Source of the DNA: JAIRMO01 sp046533115
Lineage (GTDB): Bacteria > Spirochaetota > Spirochaetia > Treponematales > Breznakiellaceae
NCBI RefSeq assembly: GCF_046533115.1
Contig: NZ_JAJQRC010000009.1
Location: 1 to 64,000 of the forward strand
Direction: 5' to 3'
Length of the DNA stretch: 64,000 nt
Position numbers and translations under genes: made by a program. Under the pieces are notes generated by a model. The model had not been told where the DNA came from. It saw only the letters and a program-made list of their open reading frames with translations, and made no database searches. Shown one piece after another: positions 24,124 through 32,893 of this stretch (its first letter is position 1; each line of letters begins with the position of its first letter).

Positions 24124-25866
24124 ATGGATAAAAACGCAATCTTGGATCGGGCGAAGGAATATATAACCAAAGAAACAAACCCTCTTTTCAGCGCCGAGGT
24201 GGAAAAACTCCTGACCGCCGGAGATTTTACGGAACTGGAGGATCGGTTCTACCGGAACCTGGAGTTCGGCACCGGGGGGCTGCGGGGGGTGATAGGAGGC
24301 GGGTATAACCGGATGAATACCCTGGTGGTCAAAAGCGCCACCCAGGGCCTTGCCGGCTACCTCCTCAAGGCCGTGCCCGGCAAGGCCGCGGCGGGGACCC
24401 TGAAAGCGGTGATCGCCTATGATAGCCGCCATTATTCGGCGGAGTTTGCCGAAGCCTCGGCGTTGATCTTTGCCGCCAACGGAATCAAGGCCTACCTCTT
24501 TTCCTCCCTCAGGCCCACCCCGGAGCTGTCCTTCGCCATCAGGTATCTGGGCTGCGATACGGGGATCGTGGTTACCGCCAGCCACAATCCCCCCCAATAC
24601 AACGGGTACAAGGCCTACTGGAACGACGGGTCCCAGGTTATCCCCCCCCACGATCAGGGGATCATTGACGAGGTAAATGCCGTTACGGAGATAAAAGAAA
24701 TAAGCCAGGACGAAGCCCTCCGCCGGGGGTTCCTGGAGATAATCGATAGAGAAGTGGACGAGCCCTATCAGTCCATGGTAAAAAGCCGTCTCTTCCGGCC
24801 GGATCTGATCAAGGCCAAGGCCGGAGAAGTGAAGATCGTCTATACCCCCCTCCACGGTACCGGGGCGAAACATGTGGAAAAGGTCCTCGGAGACCTGGGA
24901 CTCAAGGTCATTACCGTTCCCGAGCAGCGGGAGGGGAACGGAGACTTCCCCACGGTGGCCTTCCCCAACCCCGAGGAAGCGGCAGCCCTGGATATGGCAA
25001 TACAATTGGGGAAAAAGGAAAAGGCCGATGTGGTAATGGCCACCGACCCCGACGCGGACCGTTTTGGTATTGCCGTTCCCGACAAGGACCGGGGGAGAAA
25101 AGCCTACACCCTGCTGACGGGAAACCAACTGGGGGCGCTCCTGGCGGACTATATATTCCTTTCCCTTAACGAGTTGGGGAAGATGCCGGCAAAACCGGTG
25201 ATGGTTAACACCATCGTTACCACGGGAATGCAGAAGCGGGTGGCGGCCTCCTACGGGGTGGAATGTATTGAATGCCTGACGGGTTTTAAATGGATCGCCG
25301 ATGTCATGCGCCGTTATGAACAGGACGGGAGCGGCAAGACCTTTGTGTTCGGTACCGAGGAAAGTTATGGGTTCCTCGTGGAAACGGAGGTTCGGGACAA
25401 GGACGGGGTTTCCGCTGCCGCCCTTACCGCGGAGATGACCCTCTATTGGCGGAGCCTGGGAAAAAGCCTCCTGAACCGCCTGGATGAACTCTATAGGAAA
25501 AACGGTTATTGGCAGGAACTGGGGATCTCCAAATACTTTCCGGGCCCCGAAGGACCGGCCATCATGAAGGGGATCATGGATACGTACCGGAGCAATCCTC
25601 CGGCTATCCTGGGGGGGATCAAGGTAACCGGGGTTCGGGACCTGGCCCGGGGCAGCGGGGAGCTTCCCGCCAGCGATGTCCTTCAGTTTTTCCTTGAGGA
25701 CGGAACCGTGGTCAGCGCCCGGCCCAGTGGTACCGAACCGAAGATAAAATTTTACGCCACCTGCTGCGCCGATGTGGGAAAAGGCGGGCTGCAGGCGGCC
25801 AGGGAAGAAGCGGCCCGGAAACTGGAGGCGATTAAAGGGGATATAAACCGGGTAATCGGAAATTAA
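24124..25866 (+). CDS. Phosphoglucomutase/phosphomannomutase
   Basis: A 580-residue alpha-D-phosphohexomutase that moves phosphate between C1 and C6 of glucose or mannose. The phospho-serine is S143 in TASHNPPQYNGYK, the magnesium loop is DPDADRFG, the sugar-binding loop is GTEESYG, and the phosphate-binding loop near the end is RPSGTEPKIKFY. The long form resembles PgcA-type enzymes. The start MDKNAILDRAK was chosen because GGGGAG lies before it. It has its own promoter and supplies sugar phosphates for glycolysis and cell-wall precursors. Glucose versus mannose preference cannot be told. Confidence 0.92.
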   Translation: MDKNAILDRAKEYITKETNPLFSAEVEKLLTAGDFTELEDRFYRNLEFGTGGLRGVIGGGYNRMNTLVVKSATQGLAGYLLKAVPGKAAAGTLKAVIAYDSRHYSAEFAEASALIFAANGIKAYLFSSLRPTPELSFAIRYLGCDTGIVVTASHNPPQYNGYKAYWNDGSQVIPPHDQGIIDEVNAVTEIKEISQDEALRRGFLEIIDREVDEPYQSMVKSRLFRPDLIKAKAGEVKIVYTPLHGTGAKHVEKVLGDLGLKVITVPEQREGNGDFPTVAFPNPEEAAALDMAIQLGKKEKADVVMATDPDADRFGIAVPDKDRGRKAYTLLTGNQLGALLADYIFLSLNELGKMPAKPVMVNTIVTTGMQKRVAASYGVECIECLTGFKWIADVMRRYEQDGSGKTFVFGTEESYGFLVETEVRDKDGVSAAALTAEMTLYWRSLGKSLLNRLDELYRKNGYWQELGISKYFPGPEGPAIMKGIMDTYRSNPPAILGGIKVTGVRDLARGSGELPASDVLQFFLEDGTVVSARPSGTEPKIKFYATCCADVGKGGLQAAREEAARKLEAIKGDINRVIGN

Positions 25867-25889
25867 CCGGGTTTTGAAACTGGCTCAGG
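25867..25889. repeat. Partial element copy after the phosphohexomutase gene
   Basis: CCGGGTTTTGAAACTGGCTC immediately follows the stop codon. It is a variant of the right half and lies 78 bases before the fuller copy at 25963. Confidence 0.35.
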
Positions 25890-25962
25890 CCTTCAGGAAT
25901 TTTACGTTTTTTTGGGGTAAGCACTTTTATTTTTTCCTCTTTAAGGATATTCTAAGCTCTAA

Positions 25963-26000
25963 GGAAGCTGTTTCAAAAACCGAAGTTTCGGGTCAGCCTC
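25963..26000. repeat. Palindromic element copy upstream of tatT
   Basis: GGAAGCTGTTTCAAAAACCG is followed by AAGTTTCGGGTCAGCCTC. The inner CCGAA and TTCGG pair, and GCTG and CAGC pair at the ends. It ends 40 bases before the tatT start. Confidence 0.55.
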
Positions 26001-26039
26001 TCTTCTATATTATTTTGCTGTTTTTTGGGGGAGGTAAGG

Positions 26040-27002
26040 ATGAAACCTCATTTTATACCGGTTTATGTGGGTTTTCTCGCGGTCCTGGTGGTATTTTCCT
26101 CCTGTTCGATCAACAAAATGGCGATCCGGGCGGTATCCAACGCATTAACCGGGGAAGGAAGCAGTACCGTCTTTACCGGAGATCCGGATCCCAAGTTGGT
26201 GGGGGATGCCCTTCCCTTTGCGATAAAAATGTATGAAACCCTCCTTTCCGCCAATCCCGGACATCAAGGCTTGATCCTCACCACGGGTTCCCTCTTTATT
26301 ATGTATGCCAATGCCTTTATTCAGGGACCGGCGGAATTTTTACCCGTCACCGAGTATGAAACCCGGCTGGCCGCTCTGGAACGGGCAAAAAAATTCTACC
26401 TCCGGGGGGCGGACATCCTCTATGGGGGCCTGGATAAAAAGTATCCCGGATTCAGCGGGGCCTCGTCCCTTGAGGGTACCCTGGAACCCTATCTGGCCCG
26501 GATGAAAAAGGGCGATGTACCCTTCCTCTACTGGACCGCCGCGGGCTACCTCTCCGCCTATTCCCTGGATCCCTTTGACCTGGCCCTGGGCCGCCGGGTG
26601 CCGGATCTGATGTTCCTCATCGACCGGGCCTATGCCCTGGATCCTGATTTTAACCACGGGGCGCTGGATGAATTTTACATCCTCGCCCTCTCTTCCCTGC
26701 CCGAATCCATGGGGGGGGATAAAACCCGGGTTGAGGAGCATTTTCACCGGGCCCTGGAAAAGTCCCGGGGGCTCCTGGCGGGACCCTATGTCTCCTATGC
26801 CCAGGCGGTCTCGATCCCCGCCCAGGATTATGATACCTTTAAAGCCTATCTGGAAAAGGCCCTGGCCATGGATGTGGATGCCGATCCCGGCAGCCGCCTG
26901 ATGAATATCATTGCCCAACAGAAGGCCCAAAACCTTTTGGACACGGTTTCCGATTATTTTATTGATATTGACACCGGTGAGGAATGGGATAGTGATGAGT
27001 AA
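26040..27002 (+). CDS. tatT: TRAP transporter accessory lipoprotein TatT
   Basis: A 320-residue TatT-family lipoprotein. The signal peptide ends in a lipobox (VVFSSC, C21 region). The mature part is helical with the TatT pattern of degenerate TPRs: ALPFAIKMYETLLSANPGHQGL, then AYALDPDFNHGALDEFYI. In Treponema pallidum the homologue Tp0956 forms trimers that bind the TRAP solute receptor. GGGGGAGGTAAGG precedes the ATG. Receptor and permease genes follow directly, confirming a tatT-tatP-tatQM cluster. The transported ligand is unknown; a hydrophobic ligand has been proposed for the T. pallidum system. Confidence 0.9.
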   Translation: MKPHFIPVYVGFLAVLVVFSSCSINKMAIRAVSNALTGEGSSTVFTGDPDPKLVGDALPFAIKMYETLLSANPGHQGLILTTGSLFIMYANAFIQGPAEFLPVTEYETRLAALERAKKFYLRGADILYGGLDKKYPGFSGASSLEGTLEPYLARMKKGDVPFLYWTAAGYLSAYSLDPFDLALGRRVPDLMFLIDRAYALDPDFNHGALDEFYILALSSLPESMGGDKTRVEEHFHRALEKSRGLLAGPYVSYAQAVSIPAQDYDTFKAYLEKALAMDVDADPGSRLMNIIAQQKAQNLLDTVSDYFIDIDTGEEWDSDE

Positions 27003-27062
27003 CGGAGGCGATTCCGAAACACCGGATTCTTAAAGGGCGTAACGCCGAAAAGGAGCAATGAT

Positions 27063-28094
27063 ATGTTGCATAAGAAATTTGTCCGCTTTCCCCTTATTCT
27101 CTTCGCTTTTTTGTTCTGCGTTATGCCCGCCGATTTTCTTTACCCCCAGCGCCAGCGGAAGATTACCATCAACCTGGCATCTTCCCTCCCGCGGAATTCC
27201 CCCTGGGGAAGGACCCTGGATCGGATATCCGCCGAGTGGAGCCGGACCACCAATGGGGAGGTAAATTTACACATCCTCCATCAGTATCCCGGCTCCGAGG
27301 GGGATTACCTAATGAAACTCCGGCAGGATAAGATCCAGGCGGCGATCTTCACCAGTATCGCCCTCAATTCGGTGGCCCCGGAAGTTATGGCCCTGAGCAT
27401 TCCCTTTCTTATCCGGAATAATGAGGAACTGGACGCGGTATTACAAGAGGTACGGCCTATCCTCAATTCCCGGATTGAAGAAGAAGGGTATATCAATATG
27501 GTTTTGGTCAAAGCGGGCTGGGTCAAGATCTTTTCCCGAAGCCCCGTATATACCCCCCAGGATCTTAAACGTCTTAAAGTAGGGACCAACCCGGATGAAC
27601 AGGAAATTATGGATGCCTTCAGGACCATGGGGTTCCAGATGGTCCGGGCAAATTTGACCGATGTGGCCCAGCGGCTCAACAGCGGGATGATCGACGCGAT
27701 TTACCAAAGCCCTATCTCCGTTTCCGCCTTTCAGCTTTACCGGGTCGCCAAGCACATGAGTACCGTCAACCTCGCTCCCTTCATGGGGGGGGTGCTGATG
27801 AGCAAACACGCCTGGGCCAGAATCCCCGCCCAGTACCAGGCGCCCCTTTTGGAAATAGTCCGGCGGGCGGGTGCGGAAATTGAAAATTCCTTCCAGCGGG
27901 GAGAGGAAGAGGCTATAGCCAATATGAGGCAAAACGGGGTAAGCATAAACCAGGCAACCCCCCAGCAGGAACAGGAATGGTACCGGGAAATAAGCCGGCA
28001 TATTCCGGATTTGGTTAACCGGAATGTTTTCCACCGGGGAATGTACGAGCGGATCCAGGCCATACTTCAGGATTACCGGGGACAGCATCCATGA
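27063..28094 (+). CDS. tatP: TRAP transporter solute receptor (DctP/TatP family)
   Basis: A 343-residue periplasmic receptor. A signal peptide covers about 1-27, followed by the DctP pattern: KITINLASSLPRNSPWGRTLDRI, IQAAIFTSIALNSVAPEVMALSIPFL, and KVGTNPDEQEIMDAFRTMGFQMV with the usual ligand-pocket region. The canonical arginine that grips carboxylates is not obvious, so the ligand may not be a simple dicarboxylate (inference). AAAGGAGCAATGAT precedes the ATG. It overlaps the permease gene by four bases (ATGA). Confidence 0.88.
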   Translation: MLHKKFVRFPLILFAFLFCVMPADFLYPQRQRKITINLASSLPRNSPWGRTLDRISAEWSRTTNGEVNLHILHQYPGSEGDYLMKLRQDKIQAAIFTSIALNSVAPEVMALSIPFLIRNNEELDAVLQEVRPILNSRIEEEGYINMVLVKAGWVKIFSRSPVYTPQDLKRLKVGTNPDEQEIMDAFRTMGFQMVRANLTDVAQRLNSGMIDAIYQSPISVSAFQLYRVAKHMSTVNLAPFMGGVLMSKHAWARIPAQYQAPLLEIVRRAGAEIENSFQRGEEEAIANMRQNGVSINQATPQQEQEWYREISRHIPDLVNRNVFHRGMYERIQAILQDYRGQHP

Positions 28095-29965
28095 ACGGGC
28101 CGGAGAAATCCCGGGGGACCGCTGTCCTTATCTTGATTGAAAACGTCTTCTGTGTTCTTTCCCTGGTTCTTCTCGCCCTGCTTCCCGTGACGGAGGCGGT
28201 GGCGCGGATATTTTTTAACACCGGTATCAACGGATCTTCCCAGGTTATGATCCATCTCCTCCTTTGGGTGGGGATGCTCTCCGGAATGGCCGCCACCCGG
28301 AATGAGGAACACCTTGCCATTGCCCTGGTTCAGTATTTTTCCGGGGAGGGGATCAAATACCGGCTCCGGGTTTTTGTAAACCTCCTCTCCGCTTTTGTGG
28401 TGACGGTTATCGCCTGGACCGCTCCGGCGTTTATCAGAATCGGTCTTTCAGGAAAGCTGATCGGTTTTATTCCGGATCGCCTGTTTGCCCTGATCATCCC
28501 CCTGGGATACGGGGTTATCGCCTGCCGTTTTGCCCGGCGGACCGGGCTTTCAGGCCGGAAGCGGATATTTCCCATTCTGGCCATAGTTCTGGGGACCCTG
28601 GTGTCCTTTCCATCCATAGCAAAATTTATCTGGGAATTCGATCTTCCCCTCTGGGCCTATGATCTGTCGGATCTTTTTTATCTGGGGGCCGTGTATCTTA
28701 AAGTACCGGCGGTGATCTTCCTCCTCCTCGCCGCCTTGGCAGGAACCCCCCTCTTTGTGATCATGGGAGGGCTGGTTCTCATCCTGCTGCAGGCCGCGGG
28801 GAGTCAAGTTGATACGGTAGCCACCGACATTTATTCAGCCCTGACCAATGACAACATCATCGCCATTCCCCTTTTTACGCTGGTGGGATTTTTCCTCTCG
28901 GAAAGCAAGGCCGGCATACGGCTGGTGGAAACCTTCCGCAGCCTCTTTTCCTGGCTTCCCGGGGGGATGATCATCGCCACGGTGATTATCTGCGCCTTCT
29001 TCACCTCCTTTACCGGCGCATCGGGGGTAACGATCCTGGCGCTAGGGGGGATCCTCTTCAGTATCCTGTCGGAGCATGTTAAATACCCGGAAAAATTCTC
29101 CATCGGTCTCCTTACTTCCGTGGGGAGTGTGGGCCTTCTCTTTCCCCCTAGTCTCCCCCTGATCCTGGTGGGGGCCATGGCCCAGCTCAATGTTTTCCAC
29201 ATATTTTTAGGGGGCCTTATCCCCGGTATCATCCTGGTTGTCGCGGTGATCATCTTCGGGATTATCGCATCCGTCAAGGTTAAAATTCCCGTGGAACCCT
29301 TTAACCCCAAAAGGGCCCTCCGCTCCCTTAAGGGGTCGGCTTTAGAGATTATCCTGCCCTTTTTCCTGGTGGTGAGTTATTTTACGGGTTTCCTCTCCCT
29401 GGTGGAAATAGGCGGCGTGGCGGTAATCTATATTTTTATCACCGAAGTGCTGGTCCACCGGGATATTACCCTGTCACAGGTCCCCCAGGTATTCCTCAAG
29501 TCGGTTCCCATTATCGGTGGGGTCCTGGCCATCCTGGCCCTGTCCCAGTCCCTGTCTTTTTATATTGTGGACACCAACGCGCCGATGATCCTCGCGGACT
29601 GGATGTTGGAAACCGTCAGTTCCAAATTCCTCTTTCTCCTGCTCCTCAACCTCTCCCTCCTCGTGGTGGGGTGCCTGATGGACATCTTTTCCGCGATCCT
29701 CATCGTCTTACCCCTGATAACTCCCCTGGGTATGGCCTATGGAATCGATCCGGTGCATCTAGGGATCATCTTCATCACCAACCTGGAAGTGGGCTTCCTT
29801 ACCCCTCCGGTGGGGCTCAACCTTTTCCTGGCGAGTTACCGGTTCCACAAGCCCTTTGTGGATATATGCCGCTATGTTTTTCCCTTTCTTCTCATCCAAC
29901 TGGTGGTGGTACTCCTCGTGACCTATATCCCGGCTCTTTCCACCTTCCTCACCCGGTTTTTCTAA
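28091..29965 (+). CDS. TRAP transporter fused permease (DctQM)
   Basis: A 624-residue inner-membrane protein joining the small DctQ-like subunit (about 1-160, four helices) and the large DctM channel (about 200-624). DctM marks include ALTNDNIIAIPLFTLVGFFLSES, CAFFTSFTGASGVTILALGGI and GVGFLTPPVGLNLF-like motifs. The fusion is the arrangement described for T. pallidum Tp0958. Uptake is driven by an ion gradient, usually sodium. It is last in the cluster and is followed by a strong terminator. Confidence 0.9.
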   Translation: MNGPEKSRGTAVLILIENVFCVLSLVLLALLPVTEAVARIFFNTGINGSSQVMIHLLLWVGMLSGMAATRNEEHLAIALVQYFSGEGIKYRLRVFVNLLSAFVVTVIAWTAPAFIRIGLSGKLIGFIPDRLFALIIPLGYGVIACRFARRTGLSGRKRIFPILAIVLGTLVSFPSIAKFIWEFDLPLWAYDLSDLFYLGAVYLKVPAVIFLLLAALAGTPLFVIMGGLVLILLQAAGSQVDTVATDIYSALTNDNIIAIPLFTLVGFFLSESKAGIRLVETFRSLFSWLPGGMIIATVIICAFFTSFTGASGVTILALGGILFSILSEHVKYPEKFSIGLLTSVGSVGLLFPPSLPLILVGAMAQLNVFHIFLGGLIPGIILVVAVIIFGIIASVKVKIPVEPFNPKRALRSLKGSALEIILPFFLVVSYFTGFLSLVEIGGVAVIYIFITEVLVHRDITLSQVPQVFLKSVPIIGGVLAILALSQSLSFYIVDTNAPMILADWMLETVSSKFLFLLLLNLSLLVVGCLMDIFSAILIVLPLITPLGMAYGIDPVHLGIIFITNLEVGFLTPPVGLNLFLASYRFHKPFVDICRYVFPFLLIQLVVVLLVTYIPALSTFLTRFF

Positions 29966-30025
29966 AACCCTCAGGAAGGAGGAGAGAAGGCGGGCCGGTA
30001 CTGCCGGGAGCTTGGGGATATTTAG

Positions 30026-30063
30026 AGCAAGCCCCTGAAAACCGTGGTTTCCAGGGGCTTGCT
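30026..30063. terminator. Bidirectional terminator between TRAP and sigma genes
   Basis: AGCAAGCCCCTGAAAACC faces GTTTCCAGGGGCTTGCT around GTG, a 16-pair stem with one mismatch. It serves the plus-strand TRAP operon and overlaps the stop codon of the minus-strand sigma gene. Confidence 0.8.
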
Positions 30064-31133
30064 TACGGATTTTCCCGCAATTCGTAGAGCTGCTTCAGGT
30101 TACGGAGCTTAAAGGTCGCCTTCTCCTGGATCTGCCGGACCCGTTCCCGGGTTATACCCAAAAGTTTGCCCGTTTCTTCCAGGGTGAGGGGCCCTTCTCC
30201 GGTAAGTCCGAATCTGAGTTGGATGATCTTCATCTCCCGTTCCGAAAGATGGGACAGAATATCCTCCATGGTTTCCTGAAGGGTCATGGAAAAGACCATT
30301 TCAAAGGGTTCTTCCATGGTATCATCTTTGATAAGATCCGCAAGACGGGTCAGATTACCGTCGTCCACGATGGTATCCAGGCTGGTGGTTTCTTGAGAAA
30401 GTTTGACGATCTCCTTTACCTTGGCAATGGATACCCCCAAATATTCGGATAATTCTTCCTCACTTGGGTCTCTGCCCAGATCCTGGGTTAGTTGTTTAGC
30501 CACAAAGTAGCATTTCTTTATGGTGTTCAGCATGTGGATGGGGATACGGATCACCCGTCCCTTATCGGCGATACTCTTAATGATGGCCTGCCGGATCCAC
30601 CAGGTACCATAGGTTGAAAAACGACAGCCCCTGGTATAATCAAACCGCTCCACCGCTTCTATAAGCCCAATATTACCCTCATCAATAAGATCAAGCAGGG
30701 ACAAACCCCGGTGTTGGTAATTTTTTGCGATAGAAACGACCAGACGTAAATTAGAGTTGATCATCCGGTTTTTATATAAAAGCAGCGAGTTTTCCAGACC
30801 GGAACGCTCTTTTTGATACGCCCCATCCTCTTCCCTTTCCTCGTATTCCTTGGCAAGGTTCTGTATCTGCTGCCGCAATACCACGATCCGTTCCCCGATT
30901 AACTGTTCTTCCTGAACGGTTAAGAGCGGATATTTTGAAATCTGTTTGAAATAAAGAGCCAATGGATCTGTTTCTTTGGATGCCTTCGGTTTCTTTGTAT
31001 TTTTCATTGATGAGAGATCTGATGTTCTTTTTTTTGCACGGCCTCTCTCCGTGCCAACATCACTCATAGGATATAAAACCCCTTTTCTTCCTGTCTGCTT
31101 ACTTTTTCCCAAAATAGATACCGTTCTTGCCAT
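30063..31133 (-). CDS. Sigma-70 family sigma factor, group 2-like
   Basis: A 356-residue sigma factor that directs RNA polymerase to promoters. A basic Lys/Ser-rich N-terminus (1-60) replaces region 1.1. Region 1.2 starts DPLALYFKQISKYPLL. Region 2 carries NLRLVVSIAKNYQHRGLSLLDLIDEGNIGL and RGCRFSTYGTWWIRQAI. Region 4.2 has LTLEETGKLLGITRERVRQIQEKA. The lack of region 1.1 and the short length point to an RpoS-like or other alternative sigma rather than the main RpoD. AAGGTGG lies five bases before the ATG. The LysM gene ends 70 bases upstream on the same strand. Confidence 0.88.
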   Translation of the reverse strand: MARTVSILGKSKQTGRKGVLYPMSDVGTERGRAKKRTSDLSSMKNTKKPKASKETDPLALYFKQISKYPLLTVQEEQLIGERIVVLRQQIQNLAKEYEEREEDGAYQKERSGLENSLLLYKNRMINSNLRLVVSIAKNYQHRGLSLLDLIDEGNIGLIEAVERFDYTRGCRFSTYGTWWIRQAIIKSIADKGRVIRIPIHMLNTIKKCYFVAKQLTQDLGRDPSEEELSEYLGVSIAKVKEIVKLSQETTSLDTIVDDGNLTRLADLIKDDTMEEPFEMVFSMTLQETMEDILSHLSEREMKIIQLRFGLTGEGPLTLEETGKLLGITRERVRQIQEKATFKLRNLKQLYELRENP

Positions 31134-31202
31134 ATTACCACCTTTTCAGGCTTTAGCTGTATTTTTATATACTGAAACTATCTGTGAAAATATTCAGGCT
31201 CC

Positions 31203-32051
31203 TTAAGCTCTGGGGGCACGGGCCGGATCCATGGGATTACTATTCCGGTATACCATAAAAAACAACTGAGGCTTTTCGGATACCGCATCAATACCTAATT
31301 TTCCCAGTTCTGTTCCCGGAGCAACCCTGTCGCCTACCTTTACCGAAAGACTTTCACAACCGCCATATACGTACAAATAACCTCCTGTAGCCTGTATTAT
31401 CGCAACCTTTCCAAAGCCGCGGTAAGGTCCCGCGGATACTACCGTCCCCGGGACAAGATTCCGTATGGATTCTGATTTCTCCCCTAAAACCACTACCCCG
31501 TTGAGTTTCCCCGTCATATAGGACACTTCTTGAGCCCGCACCGGCCAGGAAATGGAAGCGTCCACCTGCCTGGTTTCCATGGAACGGGTAACGACCGCGG
31601 CCGCCGGACTTGGGCGCCCTTCCCGGGGGACCGCCGGGGAAACTGCCGGAGCAGCGGCGGCGGCCGGAAGGGGAATACGCAATAGATCGCCCGCCTTTAA
31701 CATATAATTTTCCGTGATTTTATTGGCATCCCGAAGGGTCTGGAGGGTAATACCATAGGTCCGGGCTATCCCATAAAAGGTTTCTCCCCTGGCTACCCGG
31801 TGTTCCTTAAAAGCCGTGGGGGCGGAAATTTGAAACCCTCCGGGTATTTTAATACGCTGTCCCACTTGAATCCGTAAGACATCCGTATCGGTCATACCAT
31901 TCAGGGATAAAACATCTTTGACGCTAACCCCATAAGACCGGGCTATAGAATAAATAGTATCCCCCCTTTTTATCACATGAACCGTTTCTTCAGCGGATAT
32001 AAACGCTGCCAAAAGTAAAAGGAGATAAAAAAAGCTGTCTTTGAGCCTCAT
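31203..32051 (-). CDS. LysM protein with degenerate M23 domain
   Basis: A 282-residue exported protein. A signal peptide (1-20), two LysM domains (about 23-70 and 82-128: HVIKRGDTIYSIARSYGVS and HRVARGETFYGIARTYGIT) for peptidoglycan binding, a Pro/Ala linker, and an M23/LytM-like domain (180-282). The M23 active-site histidines are missing: the usual HLHFE-type end reads QLFFMVYRN, and the HxxxxD-type site is not seen. It is therefore likely an amidase regulator like NlpD or EnvC rather than an enzyme (inference). A promoter lies upstream. Confidence 0.85.
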   Translation of the reverse strand: MRLKDSFFYLLLLLAAFISAEETVHVIKRGDTIYSIARSYGVSVKDVLSLNGMTDTDVLRIQVGQRIKIPGGFQISAPTAFKEHRVARGETFYGIARTYGITLQTLRDANKITENYMLKAGDLLRIPLPAAAAAPAVSPAVPREGRPSPAAAVVTRSMETRQVDASISWPVRAQEVSYMTGKLNGVVVLGEKSESIRNLVPGTVVSAGPYRGFGKVAIIQATGGYLYVYGGCESLSVKVGDRVAPGTELGKLGIDAVSEKPQLFFMVYRNSNPMDPARAPRA

Positions 32052-32093
32052 ATTGGTTCATTATCGGCATTTTTAATTCCCTACTATATGAGA

Positions 32094-32122
32094 TTTATAG
32101 TCTGTTTTCGGATAATTCACAA
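32094..32122 (-). promoter_or_regulatory. Promoter of the LysM gene
   Basis: On the minus strand TTGTGA (32122-32117) and TATAAA (32099-32094) are 17 bases apart, placing the start about 35 bases before the LysM ATG. Confidence 0.5.
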
Positions 32123-32256
32123 GCAGTTTTTCCTGGAATTGGTTAAGTAATCATAATATACTACTATTATTTTTAGTTTTGTACAAAAAAAAAACAATTT
32201 CTCATTTTTTGACCAAAATGCGGGCTGAAGAAGGACATTGATGAGGACAACTCCCT

Positions 32257-32279
32257 AAAAAAGGGGTGATTCCCTTTTG
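32257..32279 (-). terminator. Terminator of tmRNA
   Basis: On the minus strand AAAAGGG and CCCTTTT pair around a short loop, with further T residues. It lies about 60 bases after the tmRNA 3' end. Confidence 0.6.
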
Positions 32280-32339
32280 CCGGAGGATTTGTTTGCGGAA
32301 AGGCCCCTGCCCCACGGCTCCATCCGGGGACATATTCTT

Positions 32340-32686
32340 TGGAGGTGGCGGGAGTCGAACCCGCGTCCTAATACGCGAAATACCGATCTCTACAGGTTTA
32401 GCCGCATTTTATATTGTCGGGATGGGCTTGGCTTTGCGGCCCGCGGCCCGTCCGTATTCCGAAAATATCTCGTCGCCCCCCGTCCGGAAGCGGAGCTTGA
32501 CCAGCCTTGATTGCGACGGAAATTCGGCCCCTCAAGGCGGCGGAGCCGGTTCCCGCGTTCCGCTGTTTATGCAGCGAGAGCGTAACTGTCGTAGTCGGCA
32601 GTTAAATTGTTGCCGAATGTTAGGAGCTCGGCACTCCACCTGCAACCTGCACCCCGAACCGTACCAGTCGAAACCGGTGCACCCCC
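32340..32686 (-). ncRNA. ssrA: tmRNA
   Basis: Transfer-messenger RNA of about 347 bases, rescuing stalled ribosomes. The 5' end GGGGGTG pairs with CACCTCC at the 3' end (one G-T) to form the acceptor stem, and GGTTTCGACTGG follows as in other tmRNAs. The T arm is GCGGG TTCGACT CCCGC. The tag reading frame runs from 32614 to 32577 and reads GNNLTADYDSYALAA then TAA; the resume codon appears to be GGC with an A four bases before it, as in E. coli. The 3' CCA is not encoded. An open reading frame on the opposite strand is only a shadow. Confidence 0.96.
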
Positions 32687-32754
32687 GGATCACAAAAAAA
32701 CCAGCAATATACCAGCTTTCCGGGCCTTATCTCTTTCACAAACCCCTAAATAGT

Positions 32755-32783
32755 AGTATATTAAGCACATAGGTAATGGTCAA
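32755..32783 (-). promoter_or_regulatory. Promoter of tmRNA
   Basis: On the minus strand TTGACC (32783-32778) and TATACT (32760-32755) are 17 bases apart. Transcription from about 32748 gives a precursor with about 60 bases to be trimmed by RNase P before the tmRNA 5' end. Confidence 0.75.
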
Positions 32784-32893
32784 TAGGTAGCGGGAATGAA
32801 AACACCGTCCCTCTTACTTGATCTATCGATATTAGCGGGATAGGGTTATTTATATAGCTTTTTTATACCAAAATCCAAGGGAAATACCTCCTC

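Noticed and set aside
24100..25128. 342-codon open frame on the minus strand, opposite the phosphohexomutase gene
   Set aside because: The phosphohexomutase has all motifs and a promoter on the plus strand; the antisense frame shows no known domain and is Gly/Pro-rich.
32266..32772. Open frame across the tmRNA on the plus strand
   Set aside because: The stretch is tmRNA with promoter and terminator on the opposite strand; no ribosome site and no protein-like composition.
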